A DNA stretch of 33,838 nucleotides from Candidatus Bathyarchaeota archaeon (GTDB lineage Archaea > Thermoproteota > Bathyarchaeia > TCS64), in NCBI GenBank assembly GCA_026394265.1, contig JAPKYO010000023.1, positions 1 to 33,838 on the forward strand. The letters run 5' to 3'. The position numbers and the translations under genes are program-made. The notes below the pieces were generated by a model that was not told where the DNA came from, did not search any database, and saw only the letters and a program-made list of their open reading frames with translations. This document shows positions 1-6,581 of this stretch, piece after piece (positions within the stretch are counted from its first letter, which is position 1; the number at the start of each line of letters is the position of its first letter).

Positions 1-531
1 GGCTGGCTCGACGAGAAGCACCTCCTCATCGAGGTCCACTACCCGCGCGGCAACACGGGTGACCCCGCCATCCACCGCGCCAACGAGAGCGGCCACGAGC
101 AGTACGCGAGGATCGTGAAGCAGCAGGACCCCGAGGTTGACATACGCCTAGGCCCCGGCTACGGCACGCGCAAGGGCACCATCCACTACAGCATGATCGA
201 CCGCCACACGAGCGTCGCCGACCCAAGCTTCTACGACCCCTACCTCGTCGAGTGGATGAAGAGGGAGATGAACTGGAACTTCATCGCGCCACCGGACGAC
301 CTCGTCAGCATCGACACTAGGGGCTTCAAGAAGGGGCCCGACACGGGCGTCGTCCTCGGCCCCATGAAGATCATGGTCCCGACGGGGAGCCCGAAGAACG
401 TCAAGTACCTTGAGTCGATAGGCGTCGATGTGGTGCAGGTCGAGTGCAGCAGCCTGACCCGCCCACGGAACAGCGGCAGCATCCACTGCACGAGCGGGAG
501 CCTCCAGCGCGACCCCGAGCCCTGCGACTAA
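1..531 (+). CDS. Amidinotransferase / arginine deiminase-family enzyme, C-terminal part (5' truncated by window edge)
   Basis: The frame is open from base 1, so the gene starts outside the window; 176 residues are visible. The end reads SIHCTSGSLQR. This matches the C-terminal His-x-Cys-style active site of the guanidine-modifying superfamily (arginine deiminase, dimethylarginine dimethylaminohydrolase, glycine amidinotransferase), where the Cys near the C-terminus is the nucleophile attacking a guanidinium carbon. A preceding region ending in YLESIGVDVVQVEC fits the last propeller blade. Substrate cannot be decided because the N-terminal blades are missing; hydrolase and transferase are both possible. 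A membrane protein follows on the same strand after 38 bases. Family assignment is fairly secure, specificity is open. Confidence 0.75.
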   Translation, partial: GWLDEKHLLIEVHYPRGNTGDPAIHRANESGHEQYARIVKQQDPEVDIRLGPGYGTRKGTIHYSMIDRHTSVADPSFYDPYLVEWMKREMNWNFIAPPDDLVSIDTRGFKKGPDTGVVLGPMKIMVPTGSPKNVKYLESIGVDVVQVECSSLTRPRNSGSIHCTSGSLQRDPEPCD

Positions 532-569
532 CCCTTTTAACCCCAATTCACCATTTTTAAGCGATCCTT

Positions 570-1157
570 ATGCGGAAGATGCCACTATCCACGCTGTCGG
601 CTCTGTGCTTGGCTGTCGTGTTCTGCTCCTTCCTCGCAGTCTCAACCGTCTACTACCCGGAGCCTTGGAGCCCAGTCACCACTTTCCTCAGCGACTTCGG
701 CAACATCTCGAGGAGCCCCTTCGGCGCCCTGATCTACAACATGGGCTGCATCATGACCGCGGTGGCCGCCGTCGCCTTCTACATCGGCCTAGGCGACTGG
801 GAGGCGGGGCCGCTCCTCGGCCTAGGGCGGATGCTCGGCTTGGCGTCAGGCGTAGCACTCGCCCTAATCGGCGTCTTCTCCGAGGACTTCCCGCCCCAGC
901 ACAGGTTCTGGAGCTACGCCTTCTTCACGATAAACTTCTTCGCGATGCTGCTCACGAACGTCTCCCTGATGGGCAAGGAGGGATACGGGAAGCCCACGAT
1001 GCTCGTCGGCTTCGGCATCTCCGCTGTGACGCTGCTCTCCTTCATCCTCTGGGGCGGCGCGCCTGCCGTCGAGTGGTTCACGGTCTTCGCCTCGATAACC
1101 TTCGCCCTTCTGGCAGGATACGACACATACAGAAAGGGACAGCCTAAACCCAACTAG
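570..1157 (+). CDS. DUF998-like multi-pass membrane protein
   Basis: A 195-residue protein made mostly of hydrophobic helices, about six by eye. The first starts around residue 7 and the last ends around residue 184 before a short basic tail (TYRKGQPKPN). The short soluble loop after helix 1 with PWSPVTTFLSDFG, followed by a helix with YNMGC, resembles the DUF998 family of prokaryotic membrane proteins, whose function is not established. It is convergent with thyX, the two stop codons being about 5 bases apart. A TATA-like stretch (CATTTTTAAG, about 552-561) lies just upstream, so it may be transcribed separately from the preceding gene. Family call from memory of the pattern; membrane nature is secure. 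Confidence 0.7.
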   Translation: MRKMPLSTLSALCLAVVFCSFLAVSTVYYPEPWSPVTTFLSDFGNISRSPFGALIYNMGCIMTAVAAVAFYIGLGDWEAGPLLGLGRMLGLASGVALALIGVFSEDFPPQHRFWSYAFFTINFFAMLLTNVSLMGKEGYGKPTMLVGFGISAVTLLSFILWGGAPAVEWFTVFASITFALLAGYDTYRKGQPKPN

Positions 1158-1161
1158 GCGG

Positions 1162-1767
1162 TCAGTCGCCGCGGTACTTGGCCCGCATCTCGGCAATCTT
1201 TCCGCAACTGAACCTACCCTCCGGGCAGTGGCCCAACTGGACGCAGTATGGCCCGGCCTCCTCGAAGAGGCTTGGCTCCGCAGTCTTCACCTGCTTGAGC
1301 ATCTCTTCGGCCATGGCGCGTACCTCCCACTGCGCCCTGTTGCAGAGGCGGAGCCCGAAGAAGTGCATCAGGCTCCCGCCGTCCATGGTCATCAGTAGGC
1401 TCGTCTCAGCCGCGTTTGGGAGGACGAAGCGGGCGTCTTCCCTCGGGACGCCCCCGGCGACGAGTCCGGCGTAGGCGGCGCTCGCCTCGCCTATGAATGA
1501 GTCGAATCCCTCCTTCACCTTCTCCGCGACTGTGGGCGGGGTCACGACGTGCTCCGAGAGTCTCTTCACCTGTATGTATCTCTGGCTCTGCTGGCTGAAG
1601 CTGGCGACCCTGTGTCTGACCAGTTGGTGGCTGCACGCCCTGCTTATCCCCTCGATGGCGAATGTGAAGGATAGGTGGTTGAGGAAATCCTTCACCGGCA
1701 CCTCGGAGACGGGCAGGGACTGGATTAGTTCCTCGCTGGGGGTGTGGGAGAGTAGCTCGACCTTCAT
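1162..1767 (-). CDS. thyX: Flavin-dependent thymidylate synthase ThyX (short N-terminus)
   Basis: ThyX methylates dUMP to dTMP using methylenetetrahydrofolate, FAD and NADPH. The signature RHRxxSxxxQSxR is present as RHRVASFSQQSQR at residues 51-63 of a 201-residue protein. The C-terminal half also fits: DARFVLPNAAETS, then HFFGLRLCNRAQWEVR. The start chosen is the ATG at 1767, which overlaps the stop of the upstream gene as ATGA; a longer frame to 1896 would run into that gene and has no ThyX character. Odd point: residues 1-40 are short for the family, and the usual H-x-S-x-x-E-H element before SFTFAIEGISRA is missing. That element is present in the overlapping upstream ThyX-like gene, so the two products may form one enzyme. 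Confidence 0.92.
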   Translation of the reverse strand: MKVELLSHTPSEELIQSLPVSEVPVKDFLNHLSFTFAIEGISRACSHQLVRHRVASFSQQSQRYIQVKRLSEHVVTPPTVAEKVKEGFDSFIGEASAAYAGLVAGGVPREDARFVLPNAAETSLLMTMDGGSLMHFFGLRLCNRAQWEVRAMAEEMLKQVKTAEPSLFEEAGPYCVQLGHCPEGRFSCGKIAEMRAKYRGD

Positions 1768-2174
1768 GCGCCACGCCTCCCGAACGCGTAGACTGAGGGC
1801 AGCCTCTCCTTGATGGACCCCAATAACAGGTTCCCGAACTCGTCCCCCTCGGCGGCGTACTCGATGACGGCGCGCAGGTTGGCGCTCACGAGCCACTGAT
1901 TCGAGCCAAACCTCGTGAACGTGAAGAACCGGTTGACGAGAAGGACCTTCAGAACCTCATCCTCCCCCGCCTCGAGCAGCCAGTTCAGCCGATTATGCTC
2001 AAGAATGCTCCCGTGCTGCACCTCCAGGCGCCCAACTATCTCCGCGACCTTCGCGGGGTTGGCGGAGAGCCTGTGGAAGAGGTTTGAGGGCGCGGCGCCG
2101 CTTGTTGTGGTCAGCATCGCCGTAGCGATTAGGGCGTCAACGTTGGGCGTCGAGGCGAGGAGCCTGAGCTTCAA
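1764..2174 (-). CDS. Degenerate ThyX-like protein, possible partner subunit of ThyX
   Basis: A 136-residue protein whose beginning (MKLRLLASTPNVDALI) parallels that of the ThyX next door (MKVELLSHTPSEELI). It carries HGSILEH at residues 54-60, which matches the FAD-binding H-x-S-x-x-E-H element of ThyX, followed by hydrophobic sequence where ThyX has its FTFxI strand. The catalytic RHR signature is absent and the region between that element and the C-terminal helix is much shorter. A stretch reading SANLRAVIEYA resembles the ThyX C-terminal substrate region (NARxLxHFxxLR). Its stop overlaps the thyX start by four bases (ATGA), so translation is probably coupled. Homology is inferred from motifs; partnership with ThyX is a hypothesis. 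Confidence 0.7.
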   Translation of the reverse strand: MKLRLLASTPNVDALIATAMLTTTSGAAPSNLFHRLSANPAKVAEIVGRLEVQHGSILEHNRLNWLLEAGEDEVLKVLLVNRFFTFTRFGSNQWLVSANLRAVIEYAAEGDEFGNLLLGSIKERLPSVYAFGRRGA

Positions 2175-2178
2175 GGCG

Positions 2179-2439
2179 CTACACCGGGGGCATGCTGCTC
2201 TTCTTCGGCTTGGCCTTGACTGACTCGGGGATGTCGAGCGCCCTGACGACGTTCATCGAGTTGATTAGGTAGACGGGTGCCCCATCGGGCTCGAACTGGT
2301 TGAGCCTCTTCACCCCCCTTACTATAAGTTTGACCTTGAGCTTTGTGCCGTCACTCAGCTGGTAGATGTTCCAGTGCTCCTCGATCTCGGTGAAGTCTAG
2401 GTCAACGCTCCCGGTGAGAGCATCAGTCTGTATCGCCAT
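2179..2439 (-). CDS. Small conserved hypothetical protein
   Basis: An 86-residue soluble protein with alternating polar and hydrophobic residues typical of a small beta-rich domain: EEHWNIYQLSDGTKLKVKL, then VYLINSMNVVRAL, then a lysine-rich tail. No catalytic motif or cysteine is visible and I cannot assign a function. It ends 4 bases before the ThyX-like gene and starts about 40 bases after the end of thiI on the same strand, so it sits in a probable thiI-hyp-thyX-like-thyX transcript. An AT-rich box (AAATATCC, near 2474 on the minus strand) could supply a separate promoter. Confidence 0.75.
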   Translation of the reverse strand: MAIQTDALTGSVDLDFTEIEEHWNIYQLSDGTKLKVKLIVRGVKRLNQFEPDGAPVYLINSMNVVRALDIPESVKAKPKKSSMPPV

Positions 2440-2482
2440 AGGGTATACCTACTCAGATCAGGAGGCGTCGGATATTTCATCT

Positions 2483-3643
2483 TTAGCCCAGTTCGAGGCG
2501 TGTGATCTTCTTCGCCGCCTCCCCGCACAGTTCGTTGAGGCCGAGGACGGACTCTAGGGACTCCATCTTCTCGATTCTGCTCCTCGTCGCGGGGGTTGAG
2601 GGCACCGCCTTGCAGCCCTCGACCCTGTGAGCCGTTATGGAGTAGGTGCCGATCTCCCTGGCGAGGTCCTCGATCTCCACCTTATCCCAGCCGATGATGG
2701 GGCGCAGTAGGGGTATCCTGACTGAGGAGTCTAGGACGTAGAGGTTGTCGAGGGTCTGGCTCGCGACCTGGCCGAGGCTCTCACCCGTCACGACCGCCTT
2801 GGCGCGTTTGTATATGCAAAACTCCTCGGCGATGCGGTACATGGCGCGTTTGCAGAGTATGCATGTGAAGCGGGGCTCGCGGGATTCGAGTATGCGCTCC
2901 ATGATGGGACCCATCGGTGCGGAGTAGAGTGCGAAGCCCTCCGATGGTGCATAGTGTGCTATTCTCCTGAAGGCTTCCTCGGCACGCCGGAGGTAGCTCT
3001 CCCCGACGTAGGGCGTCTGGTCCATGAAGAGCGGGAGGACCTCGACGCCGCGCTTCATTATGAGCCAGGTGGCGACGGGGCTGTCGATGCCTCCGCTGAA
3101 GAGGGAGACGGCGCGTCCCTGAGAGCCGTAGGGGAGGCCACCGACTCCGTCGAGCAACCGGGAGTAGACGTACGTGTTGTTGTCCCTGACCTCTATGCTG
3201 ACGGTGACGTCGGGTGTGGTGAGGTTCACCTTTACGCCCCGGTTCTTGTAAGCCTCGTTTATGGCGGAGCCCGCCTTTATCGCGAGGTCTCTGCTCCCGT
3301 AGGGGTGTTCCCCTACGACCTTTGGGCGCACCGCGAAAGTGGAACCATCCTTCAGGGTGTCGCCGGCTACCTTCACGGCTAGGGCTACGACTTCGTCGAT
3401 GCCCGAGGTGGTTTCCTCGGCGGGGATGGCGTGGACGACGCCGAATACGTTCGCCACGATCGCAGCCGCCTCAGGGGGCGCGCCGTCGAGTATTATCCTG
3501 CCGAATTGCCTCCTCGCCTTGGCCTCGCCGTAGCCCGCCCTCCGGAGAACGTGCTCTATCTGGGCGGCTAGCCTCCGCTCAAGGGTGCTTCGCACGTATT
3601 TGCTTTTGAGGGCGATCTCGTTGTAGGCGGCTAGGATTGGCAT
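2483..3643 (-). CDS. thiI: tRNA 4-thiouridine synthase ThiI (THUMP + PP-loop, no rhodanese)
   Basis: ThiI adenylates uridine 8 of tRNA and replaces its oxygen with sulfur. The 386-residue protein has an N-terminal ferredoxin-like/THUMP region (about residues 1-165), then the ATP-pyrophosphatase PP-loop SGGIDSP at 183-189. There is no C-terminal rhodanese domain, as usual in archaea. Instead there is a CILC motif (C261, C264) and a third cysteine at C344 (VEGCKA). In methanogen ThiI the equivalent three cysteines bind an iron-sulfur cluster and are needed for activity, so the same chemistry is likely here. It is divergent from the Hsp20 gene and leads the minus-strand group ending in thyX. Confidence 0.92.
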   Translation of the reverse strand: MPILAAYNEIALKSKYVRSTLERRLAAQIEHVLRRAGYGEAKARRQFGRIILDGAPPEAAAIVANVFGVVHAIPAEETTSGIDEVVALAVKVAGDTLKDGSTFAVRPKVVGEHPYGSRDLAIKAGSAINEAYKNRGVKVNLTTPDVTVSIEVRDNNTYVYSRLLDGVGGLPYGSQGRAVSLFSGGIDSPVATWLIMKRGVEVLPLFMDQTPYVGESYLRRAEEAFRRIAHYAPSEGFALYSAPMGPIMERILESREPRFTCILCKRAMYRIAEEFCIYKRAKAVVTGESLGQVASQTLDNLYVLDSSVRIPLLRPIIGWDKVEIEDLAREIGTYSITAHRVEGCKAVPSTPATRSRIEKMESLESVLGLNELCGEAAKKITRLELG

Positions 3644-3720
3644 ATTGAGTGGTGGTAGTCCGCGGCGCCTCTTAAGGTGCTCGGGATAGGCTTAAACCGA
3701 TACGCGCCACAGTAGACGCG

Positions 3721-4324
3721 GTGGATCAAAACGTCGTTCTGGGAGGAGTGGGAGAAGCGTAGGAAGCGGGGGACGCCGTTCTTCTTCCCCGACCTTGAGA
3801 GGATGGTCGACGAGATGGAGAAGGAGATGGTGGACTTCTTCAAGGAGCTCGAGGGGGAGATACCCGAGGACCTTTCGCAGGGGCACAAGCTCCCCGACGG
3901 CTCCGTGAAGAAGGAGCACGGCCCATTCGTCTACGGCTACTCGGTCAAGATCGGTTCAGACGGTAAACCTGTTGTACGCGAGTTTGGCAACATGAAGCCA
4001 ACCACCCCCGGGGGCGAGGACAAGAAGCCGCTGAGCCTACAGGAGGCGAGGGAGCCGCTCGTCGACGTCATACAGGAGCAGGGGCAGATCAAGGTCATAG
4101 CCGAGCTCCCCGGCGTCGAGAAGGATGATATACAGTTATTCGCGACGGATAAGACGTTCACCCTCGACGTGACGAATCCGGAGCACCGCTATCACAAGGA
4201 GTTGGAGCTGCCCTTCGAGGTCGATGAGGACTCCGCGACGAGTACGTATCGGAACGGCGTCCTTGAGACGGTTATGAAGAGGAAGCGGGAGAGCGGCTCG
4301 GGGCGGACGATAAAGATCCAGTGA
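3721..4324 (+). CDS. hsp20: Hsp20 / alpha-crystallin small heat-shock protein; 5' end disrupted by an apparent one-base insertion
   Basis: A small heat-shock chaperone that holds unfolding proteins. The alpha-crystallin domain fills the C-terminal part (VIAELPGVEKDDIQL, then ELPFEVDEDSATSTYRNGVLE). The first in-frame ATG is at 3803, giving 173 residues, but the frame upstream of it is clearly coding: TSFWEEWEKRRKRGTPFFFP is a typical archaeal Hsp20 N-terminus. That frame has no start codon before the TAG at 3713-3715. A GTG at 3721, about 26 bases after a TATA-like GCTTAAACC, fits a leaderless start but is in the other frame. Removing one A from the AAAA run at 3728-3731 joins the two and gives MDQTSFWEEW. 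The coordinates assume this repaired start. Confidence 0.85.
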
Positions 4325-4592
4325 TCTTGGCGCCGGCGCTCCATGCGTGATTGGTTGGTGTTTGGGGGCGTGTGCATGGGTTTTCTGGCGGCATAGTAAC
4401 AACAACATCATGCGCCGTGTTTAGCGGGTCCGTTAATTTGGTGGTACGTTGGCGTCGTTTTTTGTTTATTCGCGTCATTTTTGGGCCGTTTTTTGGGTGT
4501 TCCCCGGTATTTGAGGGGGTGTTAATTGGTGTAACAACGCGTCCCGGGGGGTGGCGGGGGAACCCATTTATCCCCGGGGGTGTTCATCTTGT
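4325..4592. other. G/T-rich intergenic region without a recognisable gene
   Basis: The + strand here is strikingly rich in G and T with several T5-T6 runs (for example near 4458-4498) and G-rich stretches (4520-4560). The T-runs could terminate the Hsp20 transcript. Frames crossing it have no recognisable protein character. Confidence 0.5.
4564..4572 (+). promoter_or_regulatory. TATA box for the candidate C/D box sRNA
   Basis: CATTTATCC lies so that its centre is about 26-27 bases before 4593-4595, where the terminal stem of the predicted sRNA begins. This is the normal archaeal TATA-to-start distance. Confidence 0.4.
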
Positions 4593-4594
4593 TC

Positions 4595-4652
4595 AGCCGA
4601 TGATGTGAAGGCATTAGTGCGATCCGTGAGCGATCAGAGTTACACTGAGGCT
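4595..4652 (+). ncRNA. Candidate C/D box sRNA (2'-O-methylation guide)
   Basis: About 58 bases, a usual length for archaeal C/D sRNAs. A C box-like ATGATGT (4600-4606, six of seven positions of RUGAUGA) and a D box CTGA (4645-4648) are enclosed by a terminal stem AGCC (4595-4598) / GGCT (4649-4652). A TATA box sits the right distance upstream. The guide next to box D would be the ten or so bases ending in GAGTTACA. The internal D' and C' boxes are weak (GTGAGCGA near 4626 may be C'), which lowers confidence. Its last 21 bases recur at 7939-7959. Confidence 0.45.
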
Positions 4653-4654
4653 AC
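4634..4654 (+). repeat. 21-bp direct repeat, left copy (possible attachment site)
   Basis: This segment, TCAGAGTTACAC followed by TGAGGCTAC, is identical to 7939-7959 in the same orientation. It covers the 3' end of the candidate C/D sRNA, including guide, D box and terminal stem. The interval between the copies contains an AT-rich four-gene block, as expected if an element inserted at the 3' end of a small RNA gene and duplicated it. Confidence 0.6.
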
Positions 4655-4742
4655 CGCTCAATAGTATTATCTTGAGATCCACATGGCACCCAACAGTTTT
4701 GGCGGGGTTGATCCTGACCGTTGATGTTTTAATGCGCACGCA

Positions 4743-4760
4743 GCTCCAGTGAATTGGAGC
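4743..4760 (+). other. Inverted repeat upstream of amidohydrolase remnant
   Basis: GCTCCA (4743-4748) and TGGAGC (4755-4760) form a six-pair hairpin with a six-base loop. A TATA-like GTTTTAATG lies just upstream (about 4725-4733). It may be an operator or leader hairpin of the truncated gene at 4785. Confidence 0.3.
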
Positions 4761-4784
4761 CGGCGGCTCTATGAGGAGAAACGA

Positions 4785-4880
4785 ATGAAGGTCATCGACG
4801 TCCACAACCACGTGAACCCGCGTCCATTCCTGGGGGAGAGTATCGCGGACACTCTCCCGGCTTCGCCTCAGGTGGAGGTG
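4785..4880 (+). pseudogene. Amidohydrolase-family N-terminal remnant
   Basis: The ATG at 4785 opens MKVIDVHNHVNPRPFL, the N-terminal metal-binding HxH strand of the amidohydrolase-2 family (ACMS decarboxylase-like). After about 30 residues the match stops. The frame continues to 4991 as proline- and leucine-rich sequence with no family character, then enters the AT-rich island. The gene is therefore truncated to its first strand. An 8-bp inverted repeat (GGGAGAGT 4834-4841, ACTCTCCC 4851-4858) lies at the break region. GC content and codon use here match the host, unlike the island that follows. Confidence 0.55.
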
Positions 4881-4974
4881 GGGCATCTACTACCCTTGAC
4901 CTTACCACCTCTACCACCATTTTCAAGACCCTTGGAATCACGCAGATGCGAAAAAGTATACTGCGTTTCGATGT

Positions 4975-5637
4975 TTATCTACTGTAAATAATGACACCTG
5001 AACTTCGACGAAACTTGAATAACATGAACCCGGATACGAGAAGAAGACTAAACGCGAAGGCATAAACGAAGTAACTCAGGATATACCCCTCCCCATGAGT
5101 ACCTCTAGACATCGCAAAAGCCCAATCTAGCGAAAAGCCCATCAACATGAAGAAGAAGCTCCCCAATATAACAACGAGAGAAGCGAGTCGGAGACCCCAT
5201 ATCTTCAAATCGGAATCTAACCTGATACGGTCAACCCTCTTCATCAGCCAATACACCGGATACAGCCCGAGGACTATTGAGACTGCGAATAGAATGTTCT
5301 GAACCCAAGTAGTCATCCATCCGTGGCTGTTCAACGGGGTGAATATTATGTAGCCGAGGACAGCACCATAGGAAAGATACCACACTAGCGGTCTTCGTAT
5401 GATTCCGACGTTGATGTTTGATGTAGAGAACCGTGGCAATCTTACGCTTGATCTCTGAGAAGCCTCTATACTCGTTTTCTGAGATTCGGTTCTGTTTGAG
5501 TATTTTGACCAGTCTCTCTTCCCGGTGTAGCATCCATGTGATTCAGGTAGGCGATGCTCTGAGCAATAGTCTTCACCACACACGCTGCATTTGAATGTCA
5601 GATATTCTTCTTTGCCACACTCGGCGCATCTACCCAT
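4975..5637 (-). CDS. AN1-type zinc-finger protein with four predicted membrane helices
   Basis: A 220-residue protein. Residues 1-36 form an AN1-type zinc finger: CAEC, then FKCSVCG, then YCSEHRLPESHGC, supplying the cysteine and histidine ligands. After a polar linker come about four hydrophobic helices (roughly residues 84-104, 112-132, 149-169 and 187-207). The finger would face the cytoplasm with the helices in the membrane. AN1 fingers in eukaryotes bind ubiquitin-pathway or stress partners; the archaeal role is unknown. It is AT-rich relative to flanking genes, on the same strand as a second AN1 gene and a CAP-domain gene, and is the last gene of that group. Confidence 0.8.
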   Translation of the reverse strand: MGRCAECGKEEYLTFKCSVCGEDYCSEHRLPESHGCYTGKRDWSKYSNRTESQKTSIEASQRSSVRLPRFSTSNINVGIIRRPLVWYLSYGAVLGYIIFTPLNSHGWMTTWVQNILFAVSIVLGLYPVYWLMKRVDRIRLDSDLKIWGLRLASLVVILGSFFFMLMGFSLDWAFAMSRGTHGEGYILSYFVYAFAFSLLLVSGFMLFKFRRSSGVIIYSR

Positions 5638-5716
5638 AGTCAGATCATTTATAGCGACTCTTTATTAGAATAAAAAAACTTTTACAGATATTTTCCAATA
5701 ATCGAGTTTTATGTAA

Positions 5717-6211
5717 TTATTTCCGTCTGAATAATCTCTTTAAGAAACTCAGCTCCTCATCAACCTTTTTCTCTGATTCTACAACGTGCATATGTTCCCA
5801 CGCAGTCATCCATCGTCCCTGATAGAAAATGTACTTTTTTTCATCGAGTTTTTCGGTGACTTCGGTTGATTCACCTCCTCCGGGATTAGTATCGTAGTCT
5901 AGTTTCATTTCAGCAGGTTCAACTGTTTTGTCTTCGACGATTTTGGGATTCGGATCATAATCTGAGATATCTACCCAATCCTCGCGAGAGGATTCATCTA
6001 TAGAGGGTTGTTCTTTGATTGTCGGTGCTATGATTTGTGGTTCGATATTTGGTACCCCAGTTTTAAGCAGCTTGTAGGTGTCCCAGCTCTTTTCAGGTAA
6101 TCCTGTGCATTTATGAGCCTCAGGGAGACGGTGTTCTTCACAGAATAGTTCACCGCAAAAAGGACACTTGAATGGAATGTCCGTTTTAATATTACAGACC
6201 TTACACGACAT
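5717..6211 (-). CDS. AN1-type zinc-finger protein, soluble
   Basis: The finger reads CKVC, FKCPFCG, FCEEHRLPEAHKC and is followed by W-x-x-Y, closely matching its neighbour at 4975-5637. I chose the ATG at 6211 because the paralogue also starts directly before its first CxxC. A start at 6259 would add 16 residues and overlap the upstream gene. The rest is acidic and low in complexity (about residues 50-125), then an aromatic patch (YIFYQGRWMTAWEHMH) and a basic C-terminus (FLKRLFRRK). No membrane helix is visible. It may be an adaptor linking partners to the membrane proteins on either side, but function is unknown. Confidence 0.78.
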   Translation of the reverse strand: MSCKVCNIKTDIPFKCPFCGELFCEEHRLPEAHKCTGLPEKSWDTYKLLKTGVPNIEPQIIAPTIKEQPSIDESSREDWVDISDYDPNPKIVEDKTVEPAEMKLDYDTNPGGGESTEVTEKLDEKKYIFYQGRWMTAWEHMHVVESEKKVDEELSFLKRLFRRK

Positions 6212-6245
6212 CAACCTGCCTCCATAGTCGAGTTTGATTATCCGG

Positions 6246-6428
6246 TTAGGTTGATCCAATAATTATTAGAAGCCCACCGAAAACGATTAAAATAAACCAA
6301 ACCGGTCCCTCGAACGTCCCTATTTTCACCTTCATTTTTGCTTTTTCCTTACCCCTATGACCCTCTTCGCCCACGCCAGCTCCAATAAGAGCTAAAATAA
6401 ACCCTAATCCCTGAAGAGTTGAGTTCAT
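6246..6428 (-). CDS. Small membrane protein, two hydrophobic segments
   Basis: About 60 residues from the ATG at 6428 (the frame is open to 6482). Two hydrophobic stretches, LGFILALIGAGVG and VWFILIVFGGLLIIIG, flank a lysine-rich loop, suggesting a helical hairpin. An AT-rich box (TTATTTAGATAAA on the minus strand, about 6448-6460) lies upstream of the inner ATG, supporting that start. It sits between the CAP-domain gene and the soluble AN1 gene on the same strand. It is not recognised as any family, and it is small enough that it could be spurious, though the hydropathy pattern and position argue for a real gene. Confidence 0.5.
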   Translation of the reverse strand: MNSTLQGLGFILALIGAGVGEEGHRGKEKAKMKVKIGTFEGPVWFILIVFGGLLIIIGST

Positions 6429-6581
6429 GTACTTCAAAAGACAATCTCTAGTTTTATCTAAATAATACTTTTGCGCGCGCAAGGGTGGTTACTTCACTGT
6501 TTGCTCGACGTCTCCTTCTTCCCAAGTGTGGAGAACACCCCCTGATTCGAGCCCATGTAGAAAAATACTCACAAAGAAAAT

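Noticed and set aside
1768..1896. Extended ThyX N-terminus from the longer open frame.
   Set aside because: The extra 43 residues are arginine-rich, overlap the upstream gene in another frame and do not resemble ThyX.
4614..4886. Minus-strand open frame across the candidate sRNA and amidohydrolase remnant.
   Set aside because: No family character or promoter; it is antisense to better supported features.
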